Assembly: GCF_003669015.1 (NCBI RefSeq)
Contig: NZ_CP033069.1
Coordinates: 4,908,501 to 4,972,500, forward strand
Length of the DNA: 64,000 nucleotides
Direction: 5' to 3'
Source of the DNA: Acidovorax sp. 1608163
GTDB taxonomy: Bacteria > Pseudomonadota > Gammaproteobacteria > Burkholderiales > Burkholderiaceae_C
Made by a program: the position numbers and the translations under genes. The notes beneath the pieces were generated by a model. It was not told where the DNA came from. It did not search any database and saw only the letters and a program-made list of their open reading frames with translations. This document shows, piece by piece, positions 49,038-60,854 of this stretch. The number at the start of each line of letters is the position of its first letter. Position 1 is the first letter of the stretch.

Positions 49038-50869
49038 TTGCCGTCCTCCTCACGCAGGATCTCGTCAATGATTTCGTCGGCCAACTTCTCCTGCTCGGCC
49101 TGCTCTTCCGGGCTGAGCGTTGGCTTGCGGAACTTCCGGTGCTGTGCCATCTTGCGCACGAATAGCGCGTAGTCAGGATCCCTGAAGTCCGCCGTCGAGA
49201 AGCCCAGGTCCGACAGCTCGGCCGACAGGCGAGTCAGCTCAGCATCCTCCTCTACGGTTCTGGGCCGTTTGACGTAAAGCTCGTTGCGTCGGAACAGGCG
49301 GCGCTCGGTCTCAATGTCCAGCGTGGACGACAGGCCAAACAGCTCACTCTTGAGCAAGCCCGTCACACCCATGCCCTGCGGGTGTTCGTCCGGTACTTCC
49401 ACCACGGTTCGATCTGCCTGCCGCCGCAGAATATGTACCTGCTTACGCTTGAGGCTGCCGATCATCATGGGGTCGTGGGTGGTGATCAAAACCTGCGACT
49501 GCACCGGATAAGTCGAAGAGCTCAGCACCAGATCACCGGATAGGGTGTTGGTGGACTCGCGGTCCAGCACGCCCTCAATGTCATCGAAGTAACGCAGCTT
49601 CCAAATCGGATTCAAGTGTGTGTCCGGCTCATCAAGCAGGAACAGGCAATGGTCTTCGCGGGTGATGCGCATCAGGCCCAGCACGGTGAGCATCTGCAGC
49701 TCGCCCTCTGACAGCTGGGTGAAGCTGACCTTGCCGTCGTGTCCATCCTTGCCATCCACGCGTTTCTTGACGGTGATGCGCACTTCATCGATCAGGTCGC
49801 CGATGTAGGCGCCCTCGGCGTAGCGGAAGAAGCTGTCGGTGCCGCCAACCAGGCGGCCCAGTTCCTGCAGCTTGGCCTGGTTGGGCACATACAGGTAGAG
49901 CTGGCGCTGTTTCTCGGTGCGACCGCGAAAGTCGATCTGCCGGGTTAATTCCTGCTCGATGGGCGCCCAGGCCACTTGCCACAGGTATTCCAGGAACTCG
50001 CTCACCACGCTGCCACGCGAGAACCAGAAGCGCGGGTCGCCTTCGTTCAGCTCGGTCTCGTCGAACTTGCCATTCCGGCGTTTCTCGCGCAGCCGGTAAG
50101 GCTCCTTCAAAACGAATAGGGCCGACTCCAGCGACTCGATGTGCAAGTTCTTCAGCACCTTCTGGAACACCGGATCGTCCGACAGCAGGCAGGCCAGCAA
50201 CACCAGCTGGCTATGGCCGCCCCGGCAATAGAACAGGCGGCGCAGGCGGTCGTCCCCGGCCTGCTTCATCCTCGTCTCGCGGCGCTGCTTGGCTTCCTCA
50301 ATGGCGCGGATGTCGGCTGCGGTGCCCTTGAAGTTGGTCAGCACCTGTTCTGGCAAGACCTCGTCGGTGGTGATGTCCTGTAGCCGGTTGAAGCGCTTCT
50401 GATGGTCCTGGAACAGCGCCTCGATGCGCTCGTTGCGCCCCGAGTAGTAGGCGAACACGTGCGAGGGCAGCAGGCGCGGGCCGCGGCGCTCGTCGCGTGG
50501 CGTCTTGTCAGGCGGGTCGTTTTTGTTCAGGTACTCCTGCGTAACACGATCGCCATCGACCCACACAAATGGCGGGCTCTGCTTGGCCAGATCGGCCTGG
50601 ATGCGCACCACGTGCCCGCGGATCTCGTATTCCAGCGTGTAGTCGAACGCGGCCCCACGGTTCAGGTCAACGTCGCGAAAAATCGTGATCAGCGCCTCGA
50701 TCAGGTTGGACTTGCCGGTGCCGTTCTGCCCAATGAGCGCGTGACTGCGGATGGCCCTGAGGGCTACCGTGCTCTCAGCGCCTGGTCGAGGTTCGAGATG
50801 GGTGGCGAAGTCGATGACCAGGCCGCGCAGGTTGCGGAAGTTCGGGATCGCCAGATTGCGCAACTGCAT
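49034..50869 (-). CDS. SMC/ABC-like AAA ATPase, PtuA-like
   Basis: A 611-residue protein. Walker A is GQNGTGKSN near residue 45. The ABC-type signature FTQLSEGELQM is near 375 and Walker B CLFLLDEPDTHLNP near 400, with a D-loop and the switch His in LITTHDPMMIGSL. The middle is helical. Together with the HNH partner (4-bp overlap) this fits PtuA of Septu or the ATPase of retron type I-A. The ATG at 50869 has GGAG 7 nt upstream and lies 2 bp after the hsdS stop (TGAGCATG), so the pair is coupled to the type I restriction operon. Septu complexes are held inactive by the ATPase until triggered by phage. Confidence 0.83.
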   Translation of the reverse strand: MQLRNLAIPNFRNLRGLVIDFATHLEPRPGAESTVALRAIRSHALIGQNGTGKSNLIEALITIFRDVDLNRGAAFDYTLEYEIRGHVVRIQADLAKQSPPFVWVDGDRVTQEYLNKNDPPDKTPRDERRGPRLLPSHVFAYYSGRNERIEALFQDHQKRFNRLQDITTDEVLPEQVLTNFKGTAADIRAIEEAKQRRETRMKQAGDDRLRRLFYCRGGHSQLVLLACLLSDDPVFQKVLKNLHIESLESALFVLKEPYRLREKRRNGKFDETELNEGDPRFWFSRGSVVSEFLEYLWQVAWAPIEQELTRQIDFRGRTEKQRQLYLYVPNQAKLQELGRLVGGTDSFFRYAEGAYIGDLIDEVRITVKKRVDGKDGHDGKVSFTQLSEGELQMLTVLGLMRITREDHCLFLLDEPDTHLNPIWKLRYFDDIEGVLDRESTNTLSGDLVLSSSTYPVQSQVLITTHDPMMIGSLKRKQVHILRRQADRTVVEVPDEHPQGMGVTGLLKSELFGLSSTLDIETERRLFRRNELYVKRPRTVEEDAELTRLSAELSDLGFSTADFRDPDYALFVRKMAQHRKFRKPTLSPEEQAEQEKLADEIIDEILREEDGK

Positions 50870-50871
50870 GC

Positions 50872-52845
50872 TCAAGCTCCCGCGGTTTCAATGGGCTTCG
50901 CGCGCACCTCAGCCACCGGAGGCTCGGTGATCCAGCCGTGCAGAACCTCGGTCTTAAGCTGCGCGTAGAACGCATCGATTTCGCCGCCGAAGCGCTGCCA
51001 CAGGTCACGAGCCGACATCTCACCTTGGTGGCGAGCCAGCAAGGTGGCCAGCGGCGCTTGGTCCTTGACGTCAGGCAAGGTGCCCAAACGCAGCGGCGCG
51101 ATCAGTTCGGTCGGTGGGGGTTTCACAGCAACGTCCTCGGTTCTTTCGTGTGCAATGCCAGTGATGTCGGCCACAGCCAAGGCAGCGAACTGACTTCCCA
51201 GATCATTCCGTTGCCTTAGCTGTAAACCCCAGTGATTGCATTGCTCCAATAGCTCATCCAGTCGCGCAACGATCCGTTCTTGCTCCTCAAGCGGAGGCAC
51301 TGGGACCAGAATCTCTTTGATCTTTCCAACGCTGAGGTTTGGTTGCGGACCGCCTTCCGCTTGCAACCGGACTTCGTCGTATATCTTTTCAAAGAAGTAC
51401 TTCAGGAAGCGCTTTGTCCGTTGGGACGACTCGAAAAACACCAACGCGGCGATGGCTTGATTTGTTGCGCCAGCGACAACCAGCTCACTCACTTGGCCTC
51501 GCGTTTTTCCTTGCCCGTACATCGCGACGATGAGGCTGCCCGCCGGGAAGACCTTGCAGTTTGTCTCTGCCAGAGCCTTCTCAGTTATGAAGGTCTCGGG
51601 CTTGAGAGCGAATTTCTCGTTTGTCGCAGAGCTGGTATACCAAGGCGTTTCTCCGCCGTAGTAGGTTGGCTCTGATTTCGTTGGCGTGGCTCCTGTGCCC
51701 ACGTCCACCAGATCGACTACCCGCGCCCAGGTCCACCCTGCAGGCAGCGCGTACGGCAACTCGGCATCACTAGGCGGAGGTATGGCGGTGCTGGCCTTCA
51801 ACGTCTTCGCAGCAATCAGCCGAGCCTTCTCGTTGGCGATTTGTTGCAGGAGAGTTCCCGAATGCGTGTCGCTTGCTTCTTGGTTAACAAGTAGGCCCTG
51901 CATGGCCAACTGCAACAAGAGAGACTTGAGTGATTTCGTATCGCTTGGCTCGCTGAATAGGCGACCGAAGTTGGCTTGCAGGCGTTGCCAGCTTTCTTGC
52001 AGTTCGTGCGGGCTTTCCGCGCTGGCGAGGGCCTGAAGGGTGGACTGGCGCAGGATTTTTTGCAGCTTGCGCCGGTCTTGCTGCTGCTCTTCTAATCGGT
52101 CGCACAGCCCCATCAGTTCGTCGACTTTGGCGACGATGCGGGCTTGTTCTTCTGTCGGCGGGAGTGGCACTACACCCGAGTAGAACTTCTCATCGCTGAT
52201 CGCCGGATACGCCATACCGATCTGAACCGACTCAACGTACCGAACGAAGTACGGGCTTCGTAGATAGAGATAAATGTAGCGGGCCGCAATTCCCGCCCAA
52301 GGATGCACTACGGCAAATGCGGTGCTCGCAATCGGCTCTTGATCGAACTCGCGGTCAATGATCGCTACGTTCAGCAAGTAAGGACGCACAGTTGAGTAGA
52401 TGATCGTCCCGTTCTTGACGATCTTCCTGGCTCGACTCGGCGCAGCACCAGAACTCACCACTTCCAGCCTACTTGCTAACGTGCCAGCCTTGTTGTTGAT
52501 CGATGACACGTCGATGTAGACAAAATCTGACTCAGGTTTCTTTTGACCCCATGTGCGTCCAACAGTGCTGAGGCTCACCCATCTCCAATTCTCGGGAAGA
52601 ACGTATGGACCATCGGATTGCTTACCGCTTGTGCCCGTTCGCACGAGCCGTTGTTTGCGCGTTTCAACGTTGGACGCATTTCGCTGCCGCTCGATGTCTT
52701 CCAGAAGATCGTCCACTCGGCTTTGCGACGGCGAGCAAAGTTCACCTTTGAACGCCAACGCGAGGACCAATTCTCGCAATCGACTCACGCCACCAGGCGC
52801 ATTCACGATGTGACCGAACTCGGCCAGAAACTGCTGTGCGTCCAT
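50872..52845 (-). CDS. hsdS: Type I restriction-modification specificity subunit
   Basis: A 657-residue HsdS with an N-terminal extension of about 90 residues and two target-recognition domains. TRD1 starts at about 80 (LPENWRWVSLSTVGRTWGQKKPES); TRD2 starts at about 365 (LPAGWTWARVVDLVDVGTGATPTKSEPTYYGG). Each is followed by a conserved helical spacer (PPTEEQARIVAKVDELMGLCDRLEEQQ and PPLEEQERIVARLDELLEQCNHW). It sets the DNA sequence that HsdM methylates. Its ATG overlaps the stop of the 47-residue ORF (TGATG), and its stop is followed 2 bp later by the ATPase start. The length is above the usual 400-500 because of the N-terminal part and a long tail. Confidence 0.93.
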   Translation of the reverse strand: MDAQQFLAEFGHIVNAPGGVSRLRELVLALAFKGELCSPSQSRVDDLLEDIERQRNASNVETRKQRLVRTGTSGKQSDGPYVLPENWRWVSLSTVGRTWGQKKPESDFVYIDVSSINNKAGTLASRLEVVSSGAAPSRARKIVKNGTIIYSTVRPYLLNVAIIDREFDQEPIASTAFAVVHPWAGIAARYIYLYLRSPYFVRYVESVQIGMAYPAISDEKFYSGVVPLPPTEEQARIVAKVDELMGLCDRLEEQQQDRRKLQKILRQSTLQALASAESPHELQESWQRLQANFGRLFSEPSDTKSLKSLLLQLAMQGLLVNQEASDTHSGTLLQQIANEKARLIAAKTLKASTAIPPPSDAELPYALPAGWTWARVVDLVDVGTGATPTKSEPTYYGGETPWYTSSATNEKFALKPETFITEKALAETNCKVFPAGSLIVAMYGQGKTRGQVSELVVAGATNQAIAALVFFESSQRTKRFLKYFFEKIYDEVRLQAEGGPQPNLSVGKIKEILVPVPPLEEQERIVARLDELLEQCNHWGLQLRQRNDLGSQFAALAVADITGIAHERTEDVAVKPPPTELIAPLRLGTLPDVKDQAPLATLLARHQGEMSARDLWQRFGGEIDAFYAQLKTEVLHGWITEPPVAEVRAKPIETAGA

Positions 52846-52988
52846 CAGGCCTCGTCCCCACTGCGGTTATCCAGCCGTGCGCGCGAAAGGGCAATAGCCT
52901 CGTGGAGCTTGGCCTGCAGTACTTCCTTAGAAGGCAAGGCGGTGTCCTCCAGCAGCTGGGGGGTGGGTTCCGTCGTTGCGCCGCTCAT
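52845..52988 (-). CDS. 47-residue coupled ORF between hsdM and hsdS
   Basis: ATG at 52988 overlaps the hsdM stop as ATGA; its own TGA overlaps the hsdS ATG as TGATG. The peptide begins MSGATTEPTPQLLED and is rich in Ala, Leu and Glu, with a probable amphipathic helix (KEVLQAKLHEAIALSRARLDN) in its second half. The double overlap is strong evidence that it is translated. I infer a small accessory protein of the HsdMS complex; no function is known. Confidence 0.72.
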   Translation of the reverse strand: MSGATTEPTPQLLEDTALPSKEVLQAKLHEAIALSRARLDNRSGDEA

Positions 52989-54808
52989 GCCTGGGGCTCC
53001 TCCGCATCGCCCTCGGCGTTGAAGTGGTGCGCCAGCGCGCCGGCCAGTTCGGTCTTGAGGCTGTTCTCGGTTTCCTGAATCTGGCCGAGCAGGACCTTGT
53101 ACTTCTCCAGCAACACATCGGGGTCGTGGGTTTCTTCGTCTGGGCCGTTCGGGTTCTTCAGGTCCAGGTTGTAGATGGGCCAGTAGATGCGGTCGCCAGC
53201 GGCCTCGGCGTCACGGGCTTGCAGGCGCAGGCCTTCGGCTTGGGGGCGCAGCGTTTCAATATCGTCTTCAGCCGCTTTGCGCTGCTGCGGATCGGTCACG
53301 CCTTTGATGGATTCGCGCAGGGCGCGCATCTGCCCTTCCACCGCGCTGGCCTGGTTGTTCAGCGCCTCGGCGCGGGTCCAGTGGGGCTGGGCAGCGGCCT
53401 CGGCCTGCTCACGCTTGGCCTTGAAGTCGACCTTCCAGGCACGTTCGTTCTCCTCCCGCTCGGCGAAGCCATTGGCCTCAATGCCCCACCAGTCTTGCAG
53501 CGGTTTGAACTCTTCAAACCGGATGGGCTTGGTCTTGCTGTAGCTCTTGTAGCCAGGCGGGTAGGGGTGTTCGTAGAACCAGATGGTGTCGGTGTGGAAG
53601 CGCTCCGTGCCGTCGTCCACCTGCTCGCCCTTGGTGAAAAAGAGCAGGTTGGTCTTGATGGTGGTGTAGGGAGCGAACACGCCTTTGGGCAGGCGCACGA
53701 TGGTGTGGAGGTGGCAGTCGCGCAATAGCATGCGCTTGAGCGTGCCTTTGATACCGTCGCCAAACAGAAAGCCGTCGGGCAGCACCACGGCGGCGCGGCC
53801 TTCTTCCTTGAGCAGCTTTTTGACGATGAGGGCCATGAACATGTCGGCCGTCTCACGGGTGCGCAGATCGGCCGGGTAGTCGCTGCCCACGCCGTCGTCT
53901 TCATAGCCGCCAAAGGGTGGGTTGGTGATGATGCAGTCAACCTTGTCATGCACGCGCCATTCGTTCCAGCCCACGCCCAGGGTGTTCTTGCGCTTGATCT
54001 GGCTGGGCACGTCGATGCCGTGCAGCAGCATGTTGGTGGTGCATAGCAGGTGCGGAAGCTGCTTTTTCTCGATGCCGCGGATGAGTTCTTCGATGGCGCC
54101 CTGGTCTGCTGTCCCGGATTTGCCGGTGATCTGGTGGCGGAAGTGGTCGATGGCCGCGGTCAAAAAGCCGCCAGTGCCGCAGGCCGGGTCCATGACGGTT
54201 TCACGCTGGGCCAGGCTGGGGTTCAGGCGATCGGCCATGAATTGGGTGATGGCGCGTGGCGTGTAGAACTCGCCTGCGTTGCCGGCGCCGCGCAGGTCGT
54301 TGAGCAACTGCTCGTACACATCGCCCAGGTTGGCGCGGACGGTGAAGTCGTCAAAGTTAATGGCCTCTTCCAGCTTCTCGATCACGGCGAGTAGCTGGGT
54401 GCCGGACTTCATGTAGTTGTTGGCGTCTTCAAAGACGCTGCGGATCACCTGGTACCTCGCTCTGGACTTGGCATCCGCATTGCCGGCAATGCTCAGGTCT
54501 TTGAGCAAGGGGAACAGCTGGTTGTTGACGAAACCAATGATCTCGCTGGCTGCGATCTGCGGCTTTTTCTTGCCGTCAGCATCGGTGATGTAGGCCGCCC
54601 AGTTGCGCCAGCGAAGGTTGTCGGGCAGGGGCGACTTGTATTTTTTTCCCTCGGCTTTGGCGTCGTCTTCCCACTCTTGCTCGCGCTGGTCAAAGACCTT
54701 GAGGAAGAGCATCCAGGTGAGCTGGCCCAAACGCTGGGCGTCGCCGTCGACGCCGTCGTCCTTGCGCATAATGTCTTGGATGGACTTGATGGTGCTGCTG
54801 AGGTTCAT
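52985..54808 (-). CDS. hsdM: Type I restriction-modification methyltransferase subunit
   Basis: A 607-residue N6-adenine methyltransferase. Motif I is DPACGTGGFLTAA near residue 210, motif IV NPPFGG near 295, and the N-terminal HsdM bundle has QRLGQLTWMLFLKVFDQRE. EFYTPRAITQFM precedes motif I. Residues about 450-540 contain an acidic coiled-coil-like insert (FKAKREQAEAAAQPHW...RPQAEGLRLQARDAEAAGDR). It forms the M2S complex with HsdS and methylates host DNA. It lies 35 bp after hsdR, and the small ORF overlaps its stop. Confidence 0.96.
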   Translation of the reverse strand: MNLSSTIKSIQDIMRKDDGVDGDAQRLGQLTWMLFLKVFDQREQEWEDDAKAEGKKYKSPLPDNLRWRNWAAYITDADGKKKPQIAASEIIGFVNNQLFPLLKDLSIAGNADAKSRARYQVIRSVFEDANNYMKSGTQLLAVIEKLEEAINFDDFTVRANLGDVYEQLLNDLRGAGNAGEFYTPRAITQFMADRLNPSLAQRETVMDPACGTGGFLTAAIDHFRHQITGKSGTADQGAIEELIRGIEKKQLPHLLCTTNMLLHGIDVPSQIKRKNTLGVGWNEWRVHDKVDCIITNPPFGGYEDDGVGSDYPADLRTRETADMFMALIVKKLLKEEGRAAVVLPDGFLFGDGIKGTLKRMLLRDCHLHTIVRLPKGVFAPYTTIKTNLLFFTKGEQVDDGTERFHTDTIWFYEHPYPPGYKSYSKTKPIRFEEFKPLQDWWGIEANGFAEREENERAWKVDFKAKREQAEAAAQPHWTRAEALNNQASAVEGQMRALRESIKGVTDPQQRKAAEDDIETLRPQAEGLRLQARDAEAAGDRIYWPIYNLDLKNPNGPDEETHDPDVLLEKYKVLLGQIQETENSLKTELAGALAHHFNAEGDAEEPQA

Positions 54809-54843
54809 GTCGGTTTGTTGTTCTATTCGCCTGCCGTTAGTGG

Positions 54844-57273
54844 TCAGGCCTGCTTCTTGTTGTCTTCTGCGTCGTACAGGGCTTGTTCAAGTGCCTGAAC
54901 CGCCTGTGTGTATTGGTCCACCCCGCCAAAAATACCGCGGCGGATTTGGGTCTTGCTGCCGAACTGATCGAACGGAGGCAGCTCCAGCACCTTGGCGTCT
55001 TCGATGTCCTGCACGCCGTGGTCGGCGAACTTGTCGAGCAAGGCTTCGAGCACCTCGCGGGCCTGTTCACCGTACTGGCCGAACACGTCGCGCTTCTTGA
55101 CGTTGTTGGCACGTTCGCGCCGGGTTAGCGGCTTCTGGTCGAAGGCTACATGGGCCACCAAGTCGAACACATCCAGCTCGGCGCCGTTCGGAACGGCCTG
55201 CTGCAAGACCTCCAGCGGGACGCCTTGGTCCGCCAGCTCCTCCAGCACAGCCTGCTTGCGCTCTGCGCTGTTCCACCGGCGGAGGAAGTCAGTCAAGCTT
55301 CCGAACTCAGCCTGCAGGGCCTTCTTGATGTCGTCCTTGAGCAGAACGCGGTAGTCCTCAGTGATCAGCTTGCCTTCGGCATCGAGGTACTGCGAGCGCT
55401 CGACCGCGACGCGCACATTCACGTCGTCGATGACGTACTTGACGCGGCCTTCGCCACCGCCGCCGATGGTGAGCCCCGGCCGTGTGCCCTCCTCACCAGA
55501 CTTGCCGGGCCAAGGGGACGGAGGATCGGGCTCGCCAGCACTGGGTGGAACATCAGGCGGGACCACAGGCTCATCGTCCTTGGGCTCGTAAATAACTACG
55601 GGCTCGCCGTCGAAGTCCGGATCGGCGAACAGGCGCGTGGCGCCCTTGAAGTCCATGATGGTGAAGTACAGCTTCTGGTAGTCCTCGCGCAGGCGCGTAC
55701 CGCGGCCGATGATCTGCTTGAACTCTGTCATCGAGTTGATGTTCTGGTCCAGCACGATCAGCTTGCAGGTCTTGGCGTCAACCCCCGTGGTCAGCAGCTT
55801 CGACGTAGTCGCGATGACGGGGTATGGCTCGTCGTTGTCGATGAAGTACGACAGATGGGCCTTGCCCTCGTTGTCATCGCCGGTGATGCGCATGACATAG
55901 CGGCGGTTGCTGGCGGCGGCAGGGATGATCTTGACCAGCTCCTGGCGCATGCGTTCTGCATGGTCTTGGTCGTCGCAGAACACGATGGTTTTGGCCATCG
56001 GGTCCGTGGCCTTCAGGTACTCCCACACCTTGCGCGCCACGAGCTGGGTGCGTTTCTCCAGCACCAGGTTACGGTCGAAGTCTTTGGTGGTGTACTGGCG
56101 CTGCTCGACGGACTGGCCAAGCTTGTCGACCTTGCCCTTCTCCGGGGTGTAGCCGACGGCGTCTACATCGGTCGCGATGCGGATAACCTTATAAGGAGCG
56201 AGGAAGCCGTCCTCGATGCCTTGCTTCAGCGAGTAGGTGTAAACCGGATCGCCGAAGTAGGTGAGGTTGCTCACCGCCTTGGTCTCCTTTGGGGTAGCGG
56301 TCAGGCCCAGGTGTGTGGCGGCACTGAAGTAGTCCAGCACCTCTCGCCAGGCCGAGTCATCTGCAGCGCTGCCGCGGTGGCATTCGTCAATGACCACCAG
56401 GTCGAAGAAGTCTGCAGGGAACTGCCGATAGATCTGCTTCCACTCCTCGCGCCCGGTCACGGCCTGGTAGAGCGCAAGGTAGATCTCGTAGTTCTTCTTG
56501 ACTTCGCGGTTGGTGATCTTGTGCATGACCTCGCCGAACGGGGCGAAGTCCTGCTGCATGGTCTGGTCGACCAGGATGTTCCGGTCAGCAAGGAAGAGGA
56601 TCCGCTTCTTGGCCTTGGCCTTCCAAAGCCGCCAGATGATCTGGAAGGCGGTGTAGGTCTTGCCAGTGCCTGTGGCCATGACCAGTAGCACGCGCTGCTG
56701 CCCCTTGGCGATGCCCTCGATGGCGCGGTTGATGGCGACACGCTGGTAGTAGCGCGGCTCGCGGCCACTGCCGTCCGTGTAGAACGGCTGTTCCACCAGC
56801 GCGACGGCGGTCGGTTCAGCCAGCCCCTTCCACTGCTGGAACACGGCCCACAGTTCAGCGTGGGTCGGAAAGGCGTCGAGGGGCACCTCACGCTCGGTCG
56901 GTGAGGTCAGGCCCGTACGGTCGTGCACCAGGAGTGCCGAGCCGTTGCTGCTGATCGCGAAGGGAGCGTCCAGCATCTCTGCGTAAGCCAGCGCCTGCTG
57001 CATGCCCTGCCCCACGGGGAAGCGGGCTTGCTTGGCCTCGACCACCGCCAGAGGAACGTTCGGTCTCGCGTAGAGAACGTAGTCGGCGCGCTTCGGCCCG
57101 CCCTTTGCCTCGGGGTTGCGGACGCGGGCGGCCAGCCTGCCTCGAACCATGACGCGACCGTCCGTGAGGCTGACCTCCTCCCGGAACTGCGCCTGTTGCC
57201 ATCCAGCGGCCTGGATAGCGGGCGTGATGAACTTGGTACAGATGTCTCGTTCGCTGAGAGGATGCGTTTCCAA
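54844..57273 (-). CDS. hsdR: Type I restriction endonuclease subunit
   Basis: An 809-residue HsdR. The N-terminal PD-(D/E)XK nuclease shows VPLAVVEAKQARFPVGQG (E-x-K); the translocase has Walker A VMATGTGKTYTA near 210, VIDECHRG (DECH) near 310, and late helicase motif QIIGRGTRLREDYQ. A C-terminal helical region binds the M2S core. The start is uncertain: a GTG at 57291 exists, but the TTG at 57273 has AGGGAG 6 nt upstream and begins at the conserved ETHPLSERDICTKF. It cleaves DNA after translocation when unmodified sites are met. Confidence 0.94.
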   Translation of the reverse strand: METHPLSERDICTKFITPAIQAAGWQQAQFREEVSLTDGRVMVRGRLAARVRNPEAKGGPKRADYVLYARPNVPLAVVEAKQARFPVGQGMQQALAYAEMLDAPFAISSNGSALLVHDRTGLTSPTEREVPLDAFPTHAELWAVFQQWKGLAEPTAVALVEQPFYTDGSGREPRYYQRVAINRAIEGIAKGQQRVLLVMATGTGKTYTAFQIIWRLWKAKAKKRILFLADRNILVDQTMQQDFAPFGEVMHKITNREVKKNYEIYLALYQAVTGREEWKQIYRQFPADFFDLVVIDECHRGSAADDSAWREVLDYFSAATHLGLTATPKETKAVSNLTYFGDPVYTYSLKQGIEDGFLAPYKVIRIATDVDAVGYTPEKGKVDKLGQSVEQRQYTTKDFDRNLVLEKRTQLVARKVWEYLKATDPMAKTIVFCDDQDHAERMRQELVKIIPAAASNRRYVMRITGDDNEGKAHLSYFIDNDEPYPVIATTSKLLTTGVDAKTCKLIVLDQNINSMTEFKQIIGRGTRLREDYQKLYFTIMDFKGATRLFADPDFDGEPVVIYEPKDDEPVVPPDVPPSAGEPDPPSPWPGKSGEEGTRPGLTIGGGGEGRVKYVIDDVNVRVAVERSQYLDAEGKLITEDYRVLLKDDIKKALQAEFGSLTDFLRRWNSAERKQAVLEELADQGVPLEVLQQAVPNGAELDVFDLVAHVAFDQKPLTRRERANNVKKRDVFGQYGEQAREVLEALLDKFADHGVQDIEDAKVLELPPFDQFGSKTQIRRGIFGGVDQYTQAVQALEQALYDAEDNKKQA

Positions 57274-57330
57274 ATCATTCTCCCTGTCCACACCACGGCG
57301 TAGATTTGTTTGAATTGGAAGAGAGTGTTT

Positions 57331-57558
57331 TCACTTCCCTCCCTTGATTGTTTCCTCGTCAGAGACGTACTCCAGCAAATCGCCGACATTGCAGCCGTAA
57401 TGTCTGCATATAGTGTTGAGGGTTTCGAGGTCCACGCGGCTTATTGTTTCTCTATACAGCCCTGCTACCGTATTGCGCGATAGACCAGTCGCACGCTGCA
57501 GATCAACGATTTTTTCCTTGTTCTCACCTAACAGCCTGGAGAGGTGTATTCGGATCAT
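57331..57558 (-). CDS. XRE-type HTH regulator of the restriction operon
   Basis: A 75-residue HTH protein (HTH_26/XRE type): IHLSRLLGENKEKIVDLQRATGLSRNTVAGLYRETISRVDLETLNTICRHYGCNVGDLLEY. It is the first gene of the hsd operon, 57 bp before the hsdR start. Controller proteins of this size at the head of restriction operons delay or limit restriction expression; I infer this role. No clear operator palindrome was found, though an imperfect one (TATCACACAGTGTGAATA, about 57634-57651) lies just upstream. Confidence 0.85.
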   Translation of the reverse strand: MIRIHLSRLLGENKEKIVDLQRATGLSRNTVAGLYRETISRVDLETLNTICRHYGCNVGDLLEYVSDEETIKGGK

Positions 57559-58040
57559 CGAAGTAGCTACAAACTATGGAATGGTAGTGGACTAAAAACA
57601 TCAGGTAGTTGATGTTTTTGGTGTATGAGGGTATCACACAGTGTGAATACTGCCTTTGCCGGACCAGCCAATGCTCTATGCAAGTCTGGACGGAGCAGAG
57701 CGTCTGCCGGTCAGGAACCGGAAGACGGAATGAATCGCCTCTATTCCCGAGCGCTTCTAAAGCATGCCAGTTGCGGTTCGCTTTACGTCGAGGAGAAGCA
57801 CGGGGTGATGAGCGCTGCACGCTCGCAATTGGGCGAGATCAATGAACCAATTGACAAATTAAGGGAATCCGAAGCGGCCCCCTTAATCAGACCGAGCTGC
57901 TGCAGGCTCGCTGCGCGACAGCAAAACTATGCCAATGATGACAACCCGATAACGGGGACTGCCATCACCTTGCACATGGCTGGACGGTTGTGATTTGCAA
58001 GTGCTGGGAATCTTTGCAAGATCAATGAGAACCTACAGGC
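57559..58040. other. Intergenic region between hsd operon and gyrB
   Basis: About 480 bp, lower in G+C than gyrB, without a supported gene. An imperfect palindrome near 57634-57651 may be the XRE operator. The frames open here on both strands are short and do not look coding. This is the right border of the accessory island. Confidence 0.6.
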
Positions 58041-60710
<2,670 letters not shown>

Positions 60711-60719
60711 TCAAATAAC

Positions 60720-60771
60720 CTTCTAGGGCACGTAAATTAAGCGCTAGAAGCTATCAAATTGATAGTAATTG
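60720..60771. repeat. GCGCTAG dispersed palindromic repeat, copy 6
   Basis: AAGCGCTAGAAGCTATCAAATTGATAGT with an upstream TTCTAGGGCACGT in place of the left arm. It lies between dnaN and gyrB. Confidence 0.65.
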
Positions 60772-60854
60772 CAACGGGTTGCAGTCTGTTGCAAAAGTGC
60801 GTTGGTGAAAGGCTTGCGGCACCCGCAGGTGCCGCAATGCCCATCACGTGTGCG

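Noticed and set aside
55150..56688. Plus-strand frame of 512 codons opposite hsdR
   Set aside because: Antisense of hsdR with no protein features.
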